From contig NZ_NAST01000001.1 in assembly GCF_002142215.1 (NCBI RefSeq), positions 153,704 through 217,703 on the forward strand: a stretch of 64,000 bases of DNA. The letters are read 5' to 3'. Source of the DNA: Gilliamella sp. N-G2 (GTDB lineage Bacteria > Pseudomonadota > Gammaproteobacteria > Enterobacterales > Orbaceae). Under the pieces are notes generated by a model that saw only the letters and a program-made list of their open reading frames with translations, was not told where the DNA came from and made no database searches. The stretch's first letter is position 1. Every line of letters starts with the position of its first letter. A program made the position numbers and the translations under genes. Below are positions 21,262-30,638 of this stretch, one piece after another.

Positions 21262-21964
21262 GACCAATTAGCATTTCACGTTTTATACCAAATCCTTTCC
21301 GTTTTTGAACATTAAATCCAGCATTAATTAAATTACGTCGGACAAAACCTGCTGCGGTAAAAGTTGCAAATGTTCCTTTATCTCTTGTTAATTGATAACA
21401 ACGTTTAAAAAGAGATTCATTCCACATATCTGGATTTTTAGCTGGCGAAAAACCATCAAAAAACCATGCATCAATTAAACTATTTTGTTGAACTAGAAAA
21501 TCGGCAAAGCAGCTAATATCGTCATAACATATCAATAAGTTCGTTTCATCTAAACGGCCAACATCGGATTCTATTAAGAAATCTTGCAATTGCTTAGCTA
21601 ATGGCGATAGAGAATCTTCACAATTAATAACTTTATCATGAATTTTTGATATTTCACTGGCAGATAAAGGATATTTTTCAACACTAAAAAAATTTAATTT
21701 TTTCAAATTACTATTTGGATTTTTCTGTCTAAATTGTTTAAAAGTTTGCCAAGCAACTAAAAAACTTAAACCTGAACCAAAACCGGTTTCACCAATAGTA
21801 AAAGTCTCTTGCTGGTGTTGTAAAAATCGCTCATATAAACAATTCCCTTCAATAAAAACATAACGAGTTTCATCTACTGCACCGTCAGTATTAAAATAGA
21901 CATCATCAAAGTAACGAGAGATTGGAATTTGATTATCATCCCAAATGATAGTTGATTCGAGCAT
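21251..21964 (-). CDS. tRNA (mnm5s2U34) methyltransferase, stand-alone MnmD/MnmC1-type
   Basis: SAM-dependent methyltransferase converting nm5s2U34 to mnm5s2U34 in tRNA. SAM motif GETGFGSGLSFL, DAWFFDGFSPAKNPDMW and a C-terminal FTAAGFVRRNLINAGF, then GFGIKREML. It corresponds only to the N-terminal domain of E. coli MnmC (668 aa). The FAD oxidase domain is absent and the gene ends cleanly, with no remnant after the stop. The ATG at 21964 is preferred because AAAGGA lies 5 nt upstream; the ATG two codons earlier touches that site. Confidence 0.88.
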   Translation of the reverse strand: MLESTIIWDDNQIPISRYFDDVYFNTDGAVDETRYVFIEGNCLYERFLQHQQETFTIGETGFGSGLSFLVAWQTFKQFRQKNPNSNLKKLNFFSVEKYPLSASEISKIHDKVINCEDSLSPLAKQLQDFLIESDVGRLDETNLLICYDDISCFADFLVQQNSLIDAWFFDGFSPAKNPDMWNESLFKRCYQLTRDKGTFATFTAAGFVRRNLINAGFNVQKRKGFGIKREMLIGQKI

Positions 21965-22050
21965 AAACATCCTTTAAAGCGATATTTAACAAACTGTATA
22001 TTCATATAGATTACGTATATAATACGCTAAGTTAACTTATGAGGTAAATT

Positions 22051-22779
22051 ATGGTTTTTCTTTTTCGCTTAATCAGTGTGTTATTTATTGGTATTATAAC
22101 TTGTGTTCTAGGCGTTATTTTTTGTTTATTCAATCCTCGTAACCCTAAAAATGTGGCTAGATTTGCCCATCTTTTCAGTTTTTTCTTCAAACCAATTTTA
22201 GGTGTAAAGGTTGATACACGTAGACAAGCAAATATTAACAATTTAGGCAGCTGCGTATTTATTGCTAATCACCAAAACAACTATGATATGGTGGTTGCTG
22301 CTGACATTGTACAATCCAAAACCGTTACGGTGGGTAAGAAAAGCCTTGCTTTGATTCCCTTTTTTGGACAACTTTATTACCTAACTGGCAATATTTTGAT
22401 TGACCGTAATAACAAATCAAAAGCTCGAGATACCATTAACTTAGTTGTTAACGAAATAAAAAAACGAGGAATATCAATATGGATGTTCCCCGAAGGTACT
22501 CGAAGTCGTGGACGCGGATTATTACCATTTAAAACAGGTGCCTTTAAAGCTGCTATAGCCGCTGGCGTTCCTATTGTGCCAATTTGCGTATCAGATACCA
22601 ATAATATAAAACTTAACCGTCTTAATAATGGCCATATGATCGTTGAAATGCTTCCGCCAATCGAAACCAAAAATCTACGTAAAGAAGATGCTAGATTATT
22701 AATGGAACAATGCTATCAATTGATGTCAGAAAAAATTGCCCAAATTAATTTAGAAGTGACTAAATTAAATAACAAATAA
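22051..22779 (+). CDS. plsC: 1-acyl-sn-glycerol-3-phosphate acyltransferase
   Basis: Second acylation of phospholipid synthesis, giving phosphatidic acid at the inner membrane. N-terminal hydrophobic helix (about 1-27), catalytic NHxxxxD as NHQNNYD (residues 73-79), KKSLALIPFFGQ, FPEGTRSRG and the VPIVPICVS motif. 242 aa, against 245 in E. coli. AGG lies before the ATG. cmoM starts 21 bp downstream. Confidence 0.94.
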   Translation: MVFLFRLISVLFIGIITCVLGVIFCLFNPRNPKNVARFAHLFSFFFKPILGVKVDTRRQANINNLGSCVFIANHQNNYDMVVAADIVQSKTVTVGKKSLALIPFFGQLYYLTGNILIDRNNKSKARDTINLVVNEIKKRGISIWMFPEGTRSRGRGLLPFKTGAFKAAIAAGVPIVPICVSDTNNIKLNRLNNGHMIVEMLPPIETKNLRKEDARLLMEQCYQLMSEKIAQINLEVTKLNNK

Positions 22780-22800
22780 TTGAAATAATAACTCTATATT

Positions 22801-23574
22801 ATGACTAAAATTGATCGTAATTTTGATGATATCAGCCATAAATTCGCTAAAAATATTTATGGAACAAACAAAGGCAAGATTCGAGAAGCTATCGTTTGGC
22901 AAGAGCTAGAAAATATATTAGCTAAGTATCCAATAAATAAACCATTAACTATTTTAGATGCAGGCGGTGGACAAGGTCAGATTGCTTGTCGATTAGCAAG
23001 ATTAGGCCATAATATTACTGTTTGTGATATTTCTGAGCAAATGCTCGAATTAGCAAAAAAGCAAGCTGATCAAGAAAATCTAAGCTTAAATTTTATTCAT
23101 TGCCCTATTCAAGATCTGAATCAATTTATTGAAACACAATTTGATATTGTGATTTGTCATGCCGTTTTAGAATGGGTAGCCGATCCAATCCAAATAATAC
23201 AGTCGCTAAAGCAATATCTTAAGCAAGATGGTTATTTGTCATTAATGTTTTATAACTATCACGGCCTATTATTTAAAACAGTGACTTTAGGTAATTTTGG
23301 ATATACTCAAGCCGGTCTTAATAAGCGTAAAAAGAAAACCTTATCTCCTAATTATCCTCGTGATCCAAATCAAGTATATCAATGGTTGAATCAGCAAAAT
23401 TTTAAGATCACCAATAAAATAGGAATTCGGATATTTCATGACTATTTAACCAATAAGTCAAAAGCCGAAACGCATTTTGAACAATTATTAGAAATTGAAA
23501 AAAAATACTGCAAAATCGAACCATACATTAACTTAGCAAGATATATTTTGGTCACTGCTAAAATAAATAAGTAA
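22801..23574 (+). CDS. cmoM: tRNA 5-carboxymethoxyuridine methyltransferase CmoM
   Basis: Methylates cmo5U34 to mcmo5U in wobble-reading tRNAs (formerly SmtA). RNFDDISHKFAKNIYGT at the N terminus is diagnostic. SAM motif LDAGGGQGQ, then CHAVLEWVADP, LMFYNYHGL, KKTLSPNYPRDP and RIFHDYL, all as in E. coli. 257 aa. Likely in an operon with plsC. Confidence 0.95.
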   Translation: MTKIDRNFDDISHKFAKNIYGTNKGKIREAIVWQELENILAKYPINKPLTILDAGGGQGQIACRLARLGHNITVCDISEQMLELAKKQADQENLSLNFIHCPIQDLNQFIETQFDIVICHAVLEWVADPIQIIQSLKQYLKQDGYLSLMFYNYHGLLFKTVTLGNFGYTQAGLNKRKKKTLSPNYPRDPNQVYQWLNQQNFKITNKIGIRIFHDYLTNKSKAETHFEQLLEIEKKYCKIEPYINLARYILVTAKINK

Positions 23575-23676
23575 CTTTTAAATTTATTATTCAACTAATT
23601 AAAAAACTTCACTCGAAAATTTGCCAATAAATAGCTATTATAGTGTCATTAATTTTATTAGTTAAAGGTTGTGATT

Positions 23677-24603
23677 ATGATCGTTGTTACCGGTGGTGCT
23701 GGTTTTATTGGAAGTAATATTGTTAAAGGTTTGAATGATTTAGGCCGAAAAGATATTTTAGTAGTAGACGATTTAACCGATGGAACTAAATTTGCCAATT
23801 TAGCAGATTTAGATATTGCTGATTATATGGATAAAGATGAGTTTATTTCAGCAATAGTCTCCGGTGAAAATCTGGACATTGAAGTTATTTTTCATCAAGG
23901 AGCATGTTCATCTACTACTGAATGGGATGGCAAATTTATGATGGAAAATAATTACAACTATTCAAAAGATTTGCTACATTATTGTTTAGATTTTGATATT
24001 CCTTTTTTATACGCTTCTTCAGCCGCAACTTATGGTGGACGTAGTGACAATTTTATTGAAGATAGAGTTTATGAAAAACCTTTAAATGTATATGGTTATT
24101 CAAAGTTTTTATTCGATCAATACGTACGAGAAATTTTACCAAATGCAAATTCGCAAATTTGCGGTTTCCGTTATTTCAATGTTTATGGACCTCGTGAAAA
24201 TCATAAAGGTAGCATGGCTAGCGTTGCATATCACTTGAATGAACAAATAACCAAAGGCGAAAAGCCAAAATTATTTGCTGGTAGTGATAATTTTAGACGT
24301 GATTTTATTTACGTTGGCGATGTGGTTGAGGTTAACTTATGGTTCTGGAAAAATAAAGTTTCTGGCATTTTTAATTGTGGAACTGGTCGTGCAGAATCAT
24401 TCCAATCGGTTGCTGATGCAGTTTTAGATTATCATAAAAAAGGCGAAATCGATTATATTCCATTTCCTGAACACTTAAAAGGACGCTATCAAAGCTTTAC
24501 TCAAGCTGATCTAACTAAATTTAGGAAAACAGGTTGTCCTATTGAGTTCAAAACAGTATCTCAAGGAACAACTGAATATATGCAATGGTTAAACCAACAA
24601 TAA
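23677..24603 (+). CDS. hldD: ADP-L-glycero-D-manno-heptose 6-epimerase
   Basis: Last step in making the ADP-L,D-heptose donor for the LPS inner core. Short-chain dehydrogenase/epimerase with the NADP-binding [10 protein letters not shown], the [14 protein letters not shown] segment, and catalytic Tyr/Lys in YGYSK. The ATG encoding MIVVTGG is chosen: AAAGG lies 8 nt upstream, whereas the in-frame GTG at 23671 is only 2 nt from it. First gene of a tight hldD-waaF-waaC cluster. Confidence 0.96.
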   Translation: MIVVTGGAGFIGSNIVKGLNDLGRKDILVVDDLTDGTKFANLADLDIADYMDKDEFISAIVSGENLDIEVIFHQGACSSTTEWDGKFMMENNYNYSKDLLHYCLDFDIPFLYASSAATYGGRSDNFIEDRVYEKPLNVYGYSKFLFDQYVREILPNANSQICGFRYFNVYGPRENHKGSMASVAYHLNEQITKGEKPKLFAGSDNFRRDFIYVGDVVEVNLWFWKNKVSGIFNCGTGRAESFQSVADAVLDYHKKGEIDYIPFPEHLKGRYQSFTQADLTKFRKTGCPIEFKTVSQGTTEYMQWLNQQ

Positions 24604-24613
24604 AGGAACCTCA

Positions 24614-25660
24614 ATGAAAACGTTGATTATTGGTCCTTCATGGGTTGGTGACATGATGATGTCACAAAGTTTATATCGCACCTTAAAACATTTACAACCA
24701 ACCATGGAAATTGATGTAATGGCACCAGCATGGTGCCGTGCTTTATTAAGTAAAATGCCTGAAGTTAATCAATCAATCGCTATGCCAATTAGTCATGGAG
24801 AGCTTGCATTAGCTAAACGTTATCAGCTCGGCAAAGAGTTACGTAAAAATCAATACGATCAAGCAATCATTTTACCCAACTCATTTAAATCCGCGCTTAT
24901 CCCCTTTTTTGCTAAAATTTCTAAACGCACTGGTTGGAAAGGTGAAATGCGTTATGGTTTATTAAATGATTTACGGCAGCTTGATAAACAAGCTTTTCCA
25001 TTAATGGTAGAACGCTATGTCGCTCTCGCCTACCCTAAACAAGATATTCATTCGGCTAAAGATCTACCTCAACCAATTTTGTGGCCAAAACTTACTGTTG
25101 AAAAAGATGAAGTAGATCAAACATTAGCAACTTTTAACATTCCCAGTGACGTGCCTTTAATCGGCTTCTGCCCTGGAGCTGAATTTGGCCCTGCCAAACG
25201 TTGGCCTGATTATCACTATGCTGCATTAGCTGATTTAATCATAAAACAGCATGCTAAAATTATTATCTTTGGTTCAGAAAAAGATAAGCCAGTTGGCGAA
25301 CAAATTATTGCCAAAATGGTACATAGTGATCAATGTATCAATCTGGCCGGTCAAACAAAATTAGACCAAGCAATCAATGTGATTTCAGCATGTAAAGCCA
25401 TAGTCACAAATGATTCAGGGTTAATGCATATTGCAGCAGCGCTTGATAAACCCTTAGTGGCACTTTATGGGCCGAGTAGTCCTGATTTTACTCCGCCATT
25501 ATCCAATAAGGCGGAAGTCATTCGTCTAATTACGGGTTATCACCGCATTCGTAAAGGTGATGCTGAACAAGGTTATCATCAGAGTCTGATTGATATCAAA
25601 CCAGATCAGGTTTTTGAAACATTGATGAAACTCATCGTTCGTTGTGAAAAGAGCAATTAA
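24614..25660 (+). CDS. waaF: ADP-heptose:LPS heptosyltransferase II
   Basis: GT9 glycosyltransferase adding the second heptose of the LPS core on the cytoplasmic side of the inner membrane. The N terminus IIGPSWVGDMMMSQSL has the conserved catalytic Asp. C-terminal Rossmann half with GFCPGAEFGPAKRWP and TNDSGLMHIAAALDKP. 348 aa, as in E. coli. 10 bp after hldD and 2 bp before waaC. Confidence 0.95.
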   Translation: MKTLIIGPSWVGDMMMSQSLYRTLKHLQPTMEIDVMAPAWCRALLSKMPEVNQSIAMPISHGELALAKRYQLGKELRKNQYDQAIILPNSFKSALIPFFAKISKRTGWKGEMRYGLLNDLRQLDKQAFPLMVERYVALAYPKQDIHSAKDLPQPILWPKLTVEKDEVDQTLATFNIPSDVPLIGFCPGAEFGPAKRWPDYHYAALADLIIKQHAKIIIFGSEKDKPVGEQIIAKMVHSDQCINLAGQTKLDQAINVISACKAIVTNDSGLMHIAAALDKPLVALYGPSSPDFTPPLSNKAEVIRLITGYHRIRKGDAEQGYHQSLIDIKPDQVFETLMKLIVRCEKSN

Positions 25661-25662
25661 TT

Positions 25663-26625
25663 ATGCGTGTATTAGTTGTTAAAACTTCATCAATGGGTGA
25701 TGTATTACACACGTTACCGGCCTTAACCGATGCGGCTAACAGCATACCTGATATTACTTTTGATTGGGTGGTTGAGGAAAACTTCTCACAAATCCCCTCT
25801 TGGCACTTTGCAGTAGATGAGGTTATTCCTGTTTCCATAAGGCGTTGGCGAAAAAATTGGTTTGCTAAAGCTATTCGCCAAGAACGTCAGCAATTTATCG
25901 CCCATTTAAGACATCAACAGTATGATTGTATTATTGATGCCCAAGGTTTAATTAAAAGTGCATTTTTAATCACTCGTAAAGCTCGAGGCATTAAACATGG
26001 ATTAGATCGGCAAAGTATTAAAGAGCCAATTGCTAGTTGGTTTTATGATGTCAAACACCATGTACCTAAACAGATGCATGCCATTGAACGTGTTCGTCTG
26101 TTATTTGCCAAAAGCCTTGACTACACCCAACCAAATTCAATCGGTGATTATGCTATTGCTCGTCATTTTTTATCGGCATTACCGACTGATAATCAACAAT
26201 ATTTAGTTTTTCTTCATGCTACCACCCGAGAAGAAAAGCATTGGACAGAAGCGGCATGGCGAGAGTTAATTGAATTAATCGAACCGACAGGACTCAAGAT
26301 TAAACTTCCTTGGGGTGCACCTCATGAACAAGCCCGCGCTTTGCGTTTAGCGCAAGGATTTAATCATGTTGAAGTATTACCTAAACTCTCTCTTAACGAG
26401 ATCGCCACAATTATTGCTGGTTCTAAGGCTGTCGTCTCTGTAGATACCGGATTGAGCCATTTAACTGCCGCGTTAGATCGACCGAATATAACTTTATTTG
26501 GAAAAACTGATCCAAAACTAATTGGTGGATATGGTAAAAACCAGCATAGCATCATTTCAACTGATAAAACGATGCAATCAATCTCAGCCAATGAAGTTTA
26601 CCAACAATTAACTGATTTTATTTAA
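25663..26625 (+). CDS. waaC: ADP-heptose:LPS heptosyltransferase I
   Basis: GT9 enzyme adding the first heptose to Kdo2-lipid A. VKTSSMGDVLHTLPAL with the catalytic Asp, the acceptor-side VEENFSQIPSWH, HATTREEKHW, and SVDTGLSHLTAALDRP for ADP-heptose. 320 aa (E. coli 319). It follows waaF with a 2-bp gap; no O-antigen ligase or other waa genes follow, so the core locus here is minimal. Confidence 0.95.
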   Translation: MRVLVVKTSSMGDVLHTLPALTDAANSIPDITFDWVVEENFSQIPSWHFAVDEVIPVSIRRWRKNWFAKAIRQERQQFIAHLRHQQYDCIIDAQGLIKSAFLITRKARGIKHGLDRQSIKEPIASWFYDVKHHVPKQMHAIERVRLLFAKSLDYTQPNSIGDYAIARHFLSALPTDNQQYLVFLHATTREEKHWTEAAWRELIELIEPTGLKIKLPWGAPHEQARALRLAQGFNHVEVLPKLSLNEIATIIAGSKAVVSVDTGLSHLTAALDRPNITLFGKTDPKLIGGYGKNQHSIISTDKTMQSISANEVYQQLTDFI

Positions 26626-26660
26626 AATAGCATCGAAGTTTTAATAAATAGGATAGAAAA

Positions 26661-26861
26661 ATGAATAAATATAATGAGCTCATACGTGAACGATATGCGC
26701 AAATTGGTAGTAATGATTTAGGTTATATTGATGATGCGTTGGGCGCGGTAATGACAGTTCTAAATGAAATAGTTGAAAATCAACAAGTACCACAGGATTT
26801 AAGAGAAAAAGCTGCCTATGTGGCAGCTAATCTATTAATCAGTGATTATGATGTTAAATAA
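26661..26861 (+). CDS. yaeP: UPF0253 family protein YaeP
   Basis: 66-aa soluble protein of unknown function conserved in enterics. [20 protein letters not shown] and [17 protein letters not shown] match E. coli YaeP closely. AGGAT lies before the ATG. Its 3' end overlaps the convergent histidine kinase gene by 8 bp, and a GCTGCC/GGCAGC hairpin sits within its last 50 bp and could act in termination. Confidence 0.9.
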   Translation: MNKYNELIRERYAQIGSNDLGYIDDALGAVMTVLNEIVENQQVPQDLREKAAYVAANLLISDYDVK

Positions 26862-28266
26862 CCGTCGGAAGTTTAATAATAAATCGAGTTGAGATATCAT
26901 CCGATTCAGCATAAATATTACCTTTGTGGGTGTTGATAATCGATTTTACAATCGCCAAACCAATTCCTGTTCCTGAACTGTCTTTATTATTTCGGTGACG
27001 AGATTCATCAACTCGATAAAAACGATCAAAAAGATGAGGTAAATGACGACTTTCAATCTTTTTACCCGGATTGGCGATTATAATCTGAATTTGTTTTTGG
27101 CTTAATTGACTCAATTTAATTTTAATTGTCTGATTTTCCGGTGTGTAGCGAATCGCATTGGAGATTATATTGCTTATTGCACGCCCTAACATCATTTTAT
27201 CTCCCTGAATATGGGAACAATTACCTTCAAGCTCAAAGGTAATATTTTTCTCATCAGTCAAAGGTTCGAAATATTCACACATCAAACTAATCATTGAGTG
27301 CAAATCAATATCGATAAGATTTGGTACCAGTTGATGATTGTCTGCCTGAGCTAAAAAAAGCATATCTGATATCATCTGCGACATTTTTTCATACTCTTCT
27401 AAATTAGAATAGAGGATCTCTCGATACTCTTCTGTAGAACGTGCATTATTTAACACGATTTGGGTTTGGGTGGTTAAATTGGTTATCGGCGTTCGCATTT
27501 CATGAGCAATATCGGCAGTAAAATTACGTTGTCTCTCAAAAACATCTTCCATACGATGAAGCATATTATTAAAAGCTTTAACTAAGCTTACATATTTAAC
27601 CGGCACAGAGGCCGTTGAAATACGGTAATTTAAGCTTTTCATATTGATTCGTTCAATTTTTTTTATTAAACGATTAATCGGTTTTTGTGTGTAATAGATG
27701 GAAATTAGCGATCCAATCAAGGCTAACACACAAGAAATAGCAATAAGTAAACCTAATCCATTTCGTAATCGATTAATAAATTCAAGTTGCAAATCACGCG
27801 CTACTGCAACAATCGTAGTATATTGACGACCTTCATCTAATAAAACTCTAGATGCACCGATACGATAAGATGACTTACCAATATTCCAAATTGTAGTACT
27901 ATTTTCGGTAATTAAACGATCAAAATCTTCTTGAGATAAAGCAATGGATAGATTTGGGCCGCGGGTGCGATAGACAATTTTTCCTGAATCATCAATAATA
28001 TAAACAAATAAATGATGATGACCGGTTAAAATAAGTAAAAGATTTTGAAAGAATTCATCACGATTTTCATCGGGCGAATAATAGGTAAGCTCACGCTCGA
28101 TTGAGGTGATGACAGAATTCAGTTCTGTGACATTTTGTTGAATAGAAATTTTTTCAAAAGTATGTTCAATAAGATAGCTAAAACAATAAAGTAGCCCACA
28201 TGTCAGTAGGCATACAATAAGTGGTATACGAAATGATATGATGTTAGTTCTCTTCATCCAATACAT
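26854..28266 (-). CDS. CusS-like heavy-metal sensor histidine kinase
   Basis: Inner-membrane sensor kinase. TM1 about residues 10-32, a periplasmic sensor domain of about 135 aa (residues 35-170), TM2 about 172-195, HAMP, HisKA with phospho-acceptor His in [17 protein letters not shown]-box [12 protein letters not shown] and G-box [11 protein letters not shown]. Close to E. coli CusS except that the periplasmic part lacks its His/Met-rich metal-binding stretch, so copper/silver specificity is uncertain. It overlaps cusR-like by 23 bp (coupled). MYWMKRTN offers two starts 9 bp apart, with no clear ribosome site for either. Confidence 0.85.
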   Translation of the reverse strand: MYWMKRTNIISFRIPLIVCLLTCGLLYCFSYLIEHTFEKISIQQNVTELNSVITSIERELTYYSPDENRDEFFQNLLLILTGHHHLFVYIIDDSGKIVYRTRGPNLSIALSQEDFDRLITENSTTIWNIGKSSYRIGASRVLLDEGRQYTTIVAVARDLQLEFINRLRNGLGLLIAISCVLALIGSLISIYYTQKPINRLIKKIERINMKSLNYRISTASVPVKYVSLVKAFNNMLHRMEDVFERQRNFTADIAHEMRTPITNLTTQTQIVLNNARSTEEYREILYSNLEEYEKMSQMISDMLFLAQADNHQLVPNLIDIDLHSMISLMCEYFEPLTDEKNITFELEGNCSHIQGDKMMLGRAISNIISNAIRYTPENQTIKIKLSQLSQKQIQIIIANPGKKIESRHLPHLFDRFYRVDESRHRNNKDSSGTGIGLAIVKSIINTHKGNIYAESDDISTRFIIKLPTVI

Positions 28267-28930
28267 CTAATTTATATCCCATTCCACGCACGGTATGAAT
28301 TAATTTCGGCTCAAAATCGGCATCAATCTTGTTCCGCAATCGCCTAATTGCTACATCAATAACATTGGTATCACTGTCAAAATTCATATCCCATACTTGG
28401 GAAGCGATAAGTGATCTAGGGAGCACTTCACCAGGATAACGTAAAAAATATTCGAGTAATAAAAACTCTTTATTGGTTAAATCAATTCTTTTATCACCAC
28501 GCGTTACTGTTCGTTTAGGTAAATCCATGACTAAATCAGCAATGCTTAATTGGTAATTATTAACTTGGGGAACATTGCGTCTTAATAACGACTTAATTCT
28601 TGCTAACAATTCTGCGAAAGAAAAGGGTTTAACCAAATAATCATCAGCGCCTAAATTGAGCCCTTTCACTTTATCTTCGACACTGCCCATTGCAGTAAGC
28701 AGAATAATCTGAGTATCTTTGCCTGCCTCACGTAACGACTGAACAATCTTCCAACCCACAATATCAGGGAGCATTACATCTAGAATAATTAAATCATAAT
28801 CTTCCGTCATTGCTCGATGATAACCATCGAGACCATTATCGGTAAGATCTACAATAAATCCTGATTCAACTAAACCTTGGCGAAGATATTCACCTGTTTT
28901 TTGTTCATCTTCAACAACTAACAATTTCAT
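28244..28930 (-). CDS. CusR-like OmpR-family response regulator
   Basis: 228-aa cytoplasmic transcription factor. Receiver domain with Asp51 in [19 protein letters not shown] Thr and VKPF Lys, then a winged-helix DNA-binding domain (about 125-223: [37 protein letters not shown]). Very close to CusR/PcoR over its whole length. No cusCFBA or other metal-efflux genes lie nearby, so the target genes are elsewhere. Confidence 0.87.
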   Translation of the reverse strand: MKLLVVEDEQKTGEYLRQGLVESGFIVDLTDNGLDGYHRAMTEDYDLIILDVMLPDIVGWKIVQSLREAGKDTQIILLTAMGSVEDKVKGLNLGADDYLVKPFSFAELLARIKSLLRRNVPQVNNYQLSIADLVMDLPKRTVTRGDKRIDLTNKEFLLLEYFLRYPGEVLPRSLIASQVWDMNFDSDTNVIDVAIRRLRNKIDADFEPKLIHTVRGMGYKLDVLDEEN

Positions 28931-29049
28931 ATTGAATATTCCTTAATGTTTTATCAGGTTATCGAAATTGCATAATGTAGTAATAGGATATCTTAGAAAG
29001 TCAAATGACATCATGACAGTTCAATGACTATTTTGTAATTTTACGGTCA

Positions 29050-29078
29050 TTAATTAGTCGGTTTTAGTTTGCTATAGT
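29050..29078 (+). promoter_or_regulatory. Candidate promoter of the intergenic sRNA
   Basis: Extended -10 TGCTATAGT (TATAGT at 29073-29078) and a weak TTAATT at 29050-29055, 17 bp apart. Reads into the ncRNA candidate below. Confidence 0.4.
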
Positions 29079-29084
29079 AACACC

Positions 29085-29186
29085 ACAATGATTCATGAGG
29101 CTAGACAGTATTGTTTCATTGTTTTATTTCCTTTCATCCATTCCTTGCAATTTAATGCAGCCCTAGTTTATCTAGGGTTTTTTTTT
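29085..29186 (+). ncRNA. Candidate small RNA between the two-component system and trmA
   Basis: A strong plus-strand terminator (CCCTAG-TTTAT-CTAGGG plus nine Ts, 29161-29186) has no plus-strand gene upstream, since both flanking genes are on the minus strand. A promoter-like element about 90 bp before it defines an RNA of about 100 nt. Its middle contains unpaired pyrimidine-rich TTTCCTTTCATCC and TTCCTTG, complementary to Shine-Dalgarno sequences, as in Hfq-dependent regulators. It matches no sRNA I can name. Confidence 0.5.
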
Positions 29187-29290
29187 GCGTCTTAAACTAC
29201 TTGATATGCAATAATTAGAATAAAACGGTTAATTAAGCATAAAGCTAGTCTTATTTTAGCAAAATTAACCTTAGTTGGATATTATTGATA

Positions 29291-30388
29291 TTATTTTTTA
29301 CGAAGAACAATACCTGTTTCAACATGATCTGTATAAGGAAACTGGTCAAACATCGCAAAATGTTCGATATAGTGCGTTTTAGTCAGTTGTTGCAAATTAT
29401 CTTTTAGGGTTTGAGGATTACATGAGATGTAGACAATTCGTTGATAACTTTGAATAATATTAATCGTTTTACCATCCAAACCCGCTCGAGGTGGATCAAC
29501 TAACACCGTTTGACAATGATAATTATCCAAATTAATCCCTTTTAATCGATTAAATTCTCGCTCTTTTTTAATTGCACTACTAAACTCTTCAGCAGATAAT
29601 CGCACAATACTCAGGTTATCAATATTATTGATTTTGATATTATGTTGCGCTGAATAGACTGAAGCTTTGGCAATTTCGGTCGCTAAAACCTTACGAAAAT
29701 TTTGTGCCAAAGCAATCGAAAAATTACCATTACCACAATAAAATTCAAGTAAATCCCCTTCCGACCCTTTAGTCACCGAAATAGCCCATTCCAGCATTTT
29801 TATATTGATAGCCGCATTAGGCTGAGTAAAACTATTTTCTACTTGTCGGTAACTAAAAGTTTTATCGAATATTGGTAAAGTCTCATCAACATAATCAACA
29901 TTGACCGCAATTTTCTGATTGCTTGCTCGACCAACTAGATTGGCTTTAATACCTCGTTCAGTTATTTGTTGCTTCAATTTCTCCGCGGCAATTATCCACT
30001 GTGCATCTAATTTTTTATGATACAAAAGTGTGATCAATAACTGTCCACTAAGCGTTGAGAGATAATCGATTTGAAAAAGTTGATGACGTAAAATATCGTT
30101 ATATTGAATTAACGGTAAAATGGTCTGCATTGCATTATTAATTAATTTTACGGCAATAGGAAAACTATCAATTCTTACTCTTTTCTTAGTTTTTTTATCA
30201 TACATAATATGATAAATCTCATCACCATTATGCCAAATTCTAAATTCAGCACGCATTCGATAATGACTGATTGGTGAAGAGTAAGTCACTAATTCAGGCA
30301 AGGAAAAATCTGAGAGTATAGTTTTTAAATTGGTTATTTTTTTGTTTAGTTGTTGGTTATATTTATCGTTAGAAAAAGATTCTGTCAT
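29291..30388 (-). CDS. trmA: tRNA (uracil-54-C5)-methyltransferase
   Basis: Makes ribothymidine at T54 of tRNA. RNA-binding N-terminal region ([13 protein letters not shown]), SAM motif [23 protein letters not shown], the catalytic Cys in VYISCNPQT and the base Glu in DHVETGIVL. 365 aa against 366 in E. coli. No TRAM or iron-sulfur Cys cluster, which separates it from RlmD/RlmC. Confidence 0.95.
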   Translation of the reverse strand: MTESFSNDKYNQQLNKKITNLKTILSDFSLPELVTYSSPISHYRMRAEFRIWHNGDEIYHIMYDKKTKKRVRIDSFPIAVKLINNAMQTILPLIQYNDILRHQLFQIDYLSTLSGQLLITLLYHKKLDAQWIIAAEKLKQQITERGIKANLVGRASNQKIAVNVDYVDETLPIFDKTFSYRQVENSFTQPNAAINIKMLEWAISVTKGSEGDLLEFYCGNGNFSIALAQNFRKVLATEIAKASVYSAQHNIKINNIDNLSIVRLSAEEFSSAIKKEREFNRLKGINLDNYHCQTVLVDPPRAGLDGKTINIIQSYQRIVYISCNPQTLKDNLQQLTKTHYIEHFAMFDQFPYTDHVETGIVLRKK

Positions 30389-30638
30389 ATTTTTAATTCG
30401 ATCATCAATTTAGATAAAGTGTGAATAGTATTCGCTATCTTATAAAGTGTTTAATTCTATCATAATCCCCAACCTATGATAAGGTTATAGGCGAGTAGCT
30501 GCTTTATTATCTACCGTGTTTGTCGTCAAAACCAGTTTTATGCTTGTTTAAAGCTAAATCAGTTGCGCGTCGATAAAGATTGTAGTTATAGCGATTGCCG
30601 TTATAATGTGGAGCAAAATGATAGATTGGAAGAGCACT

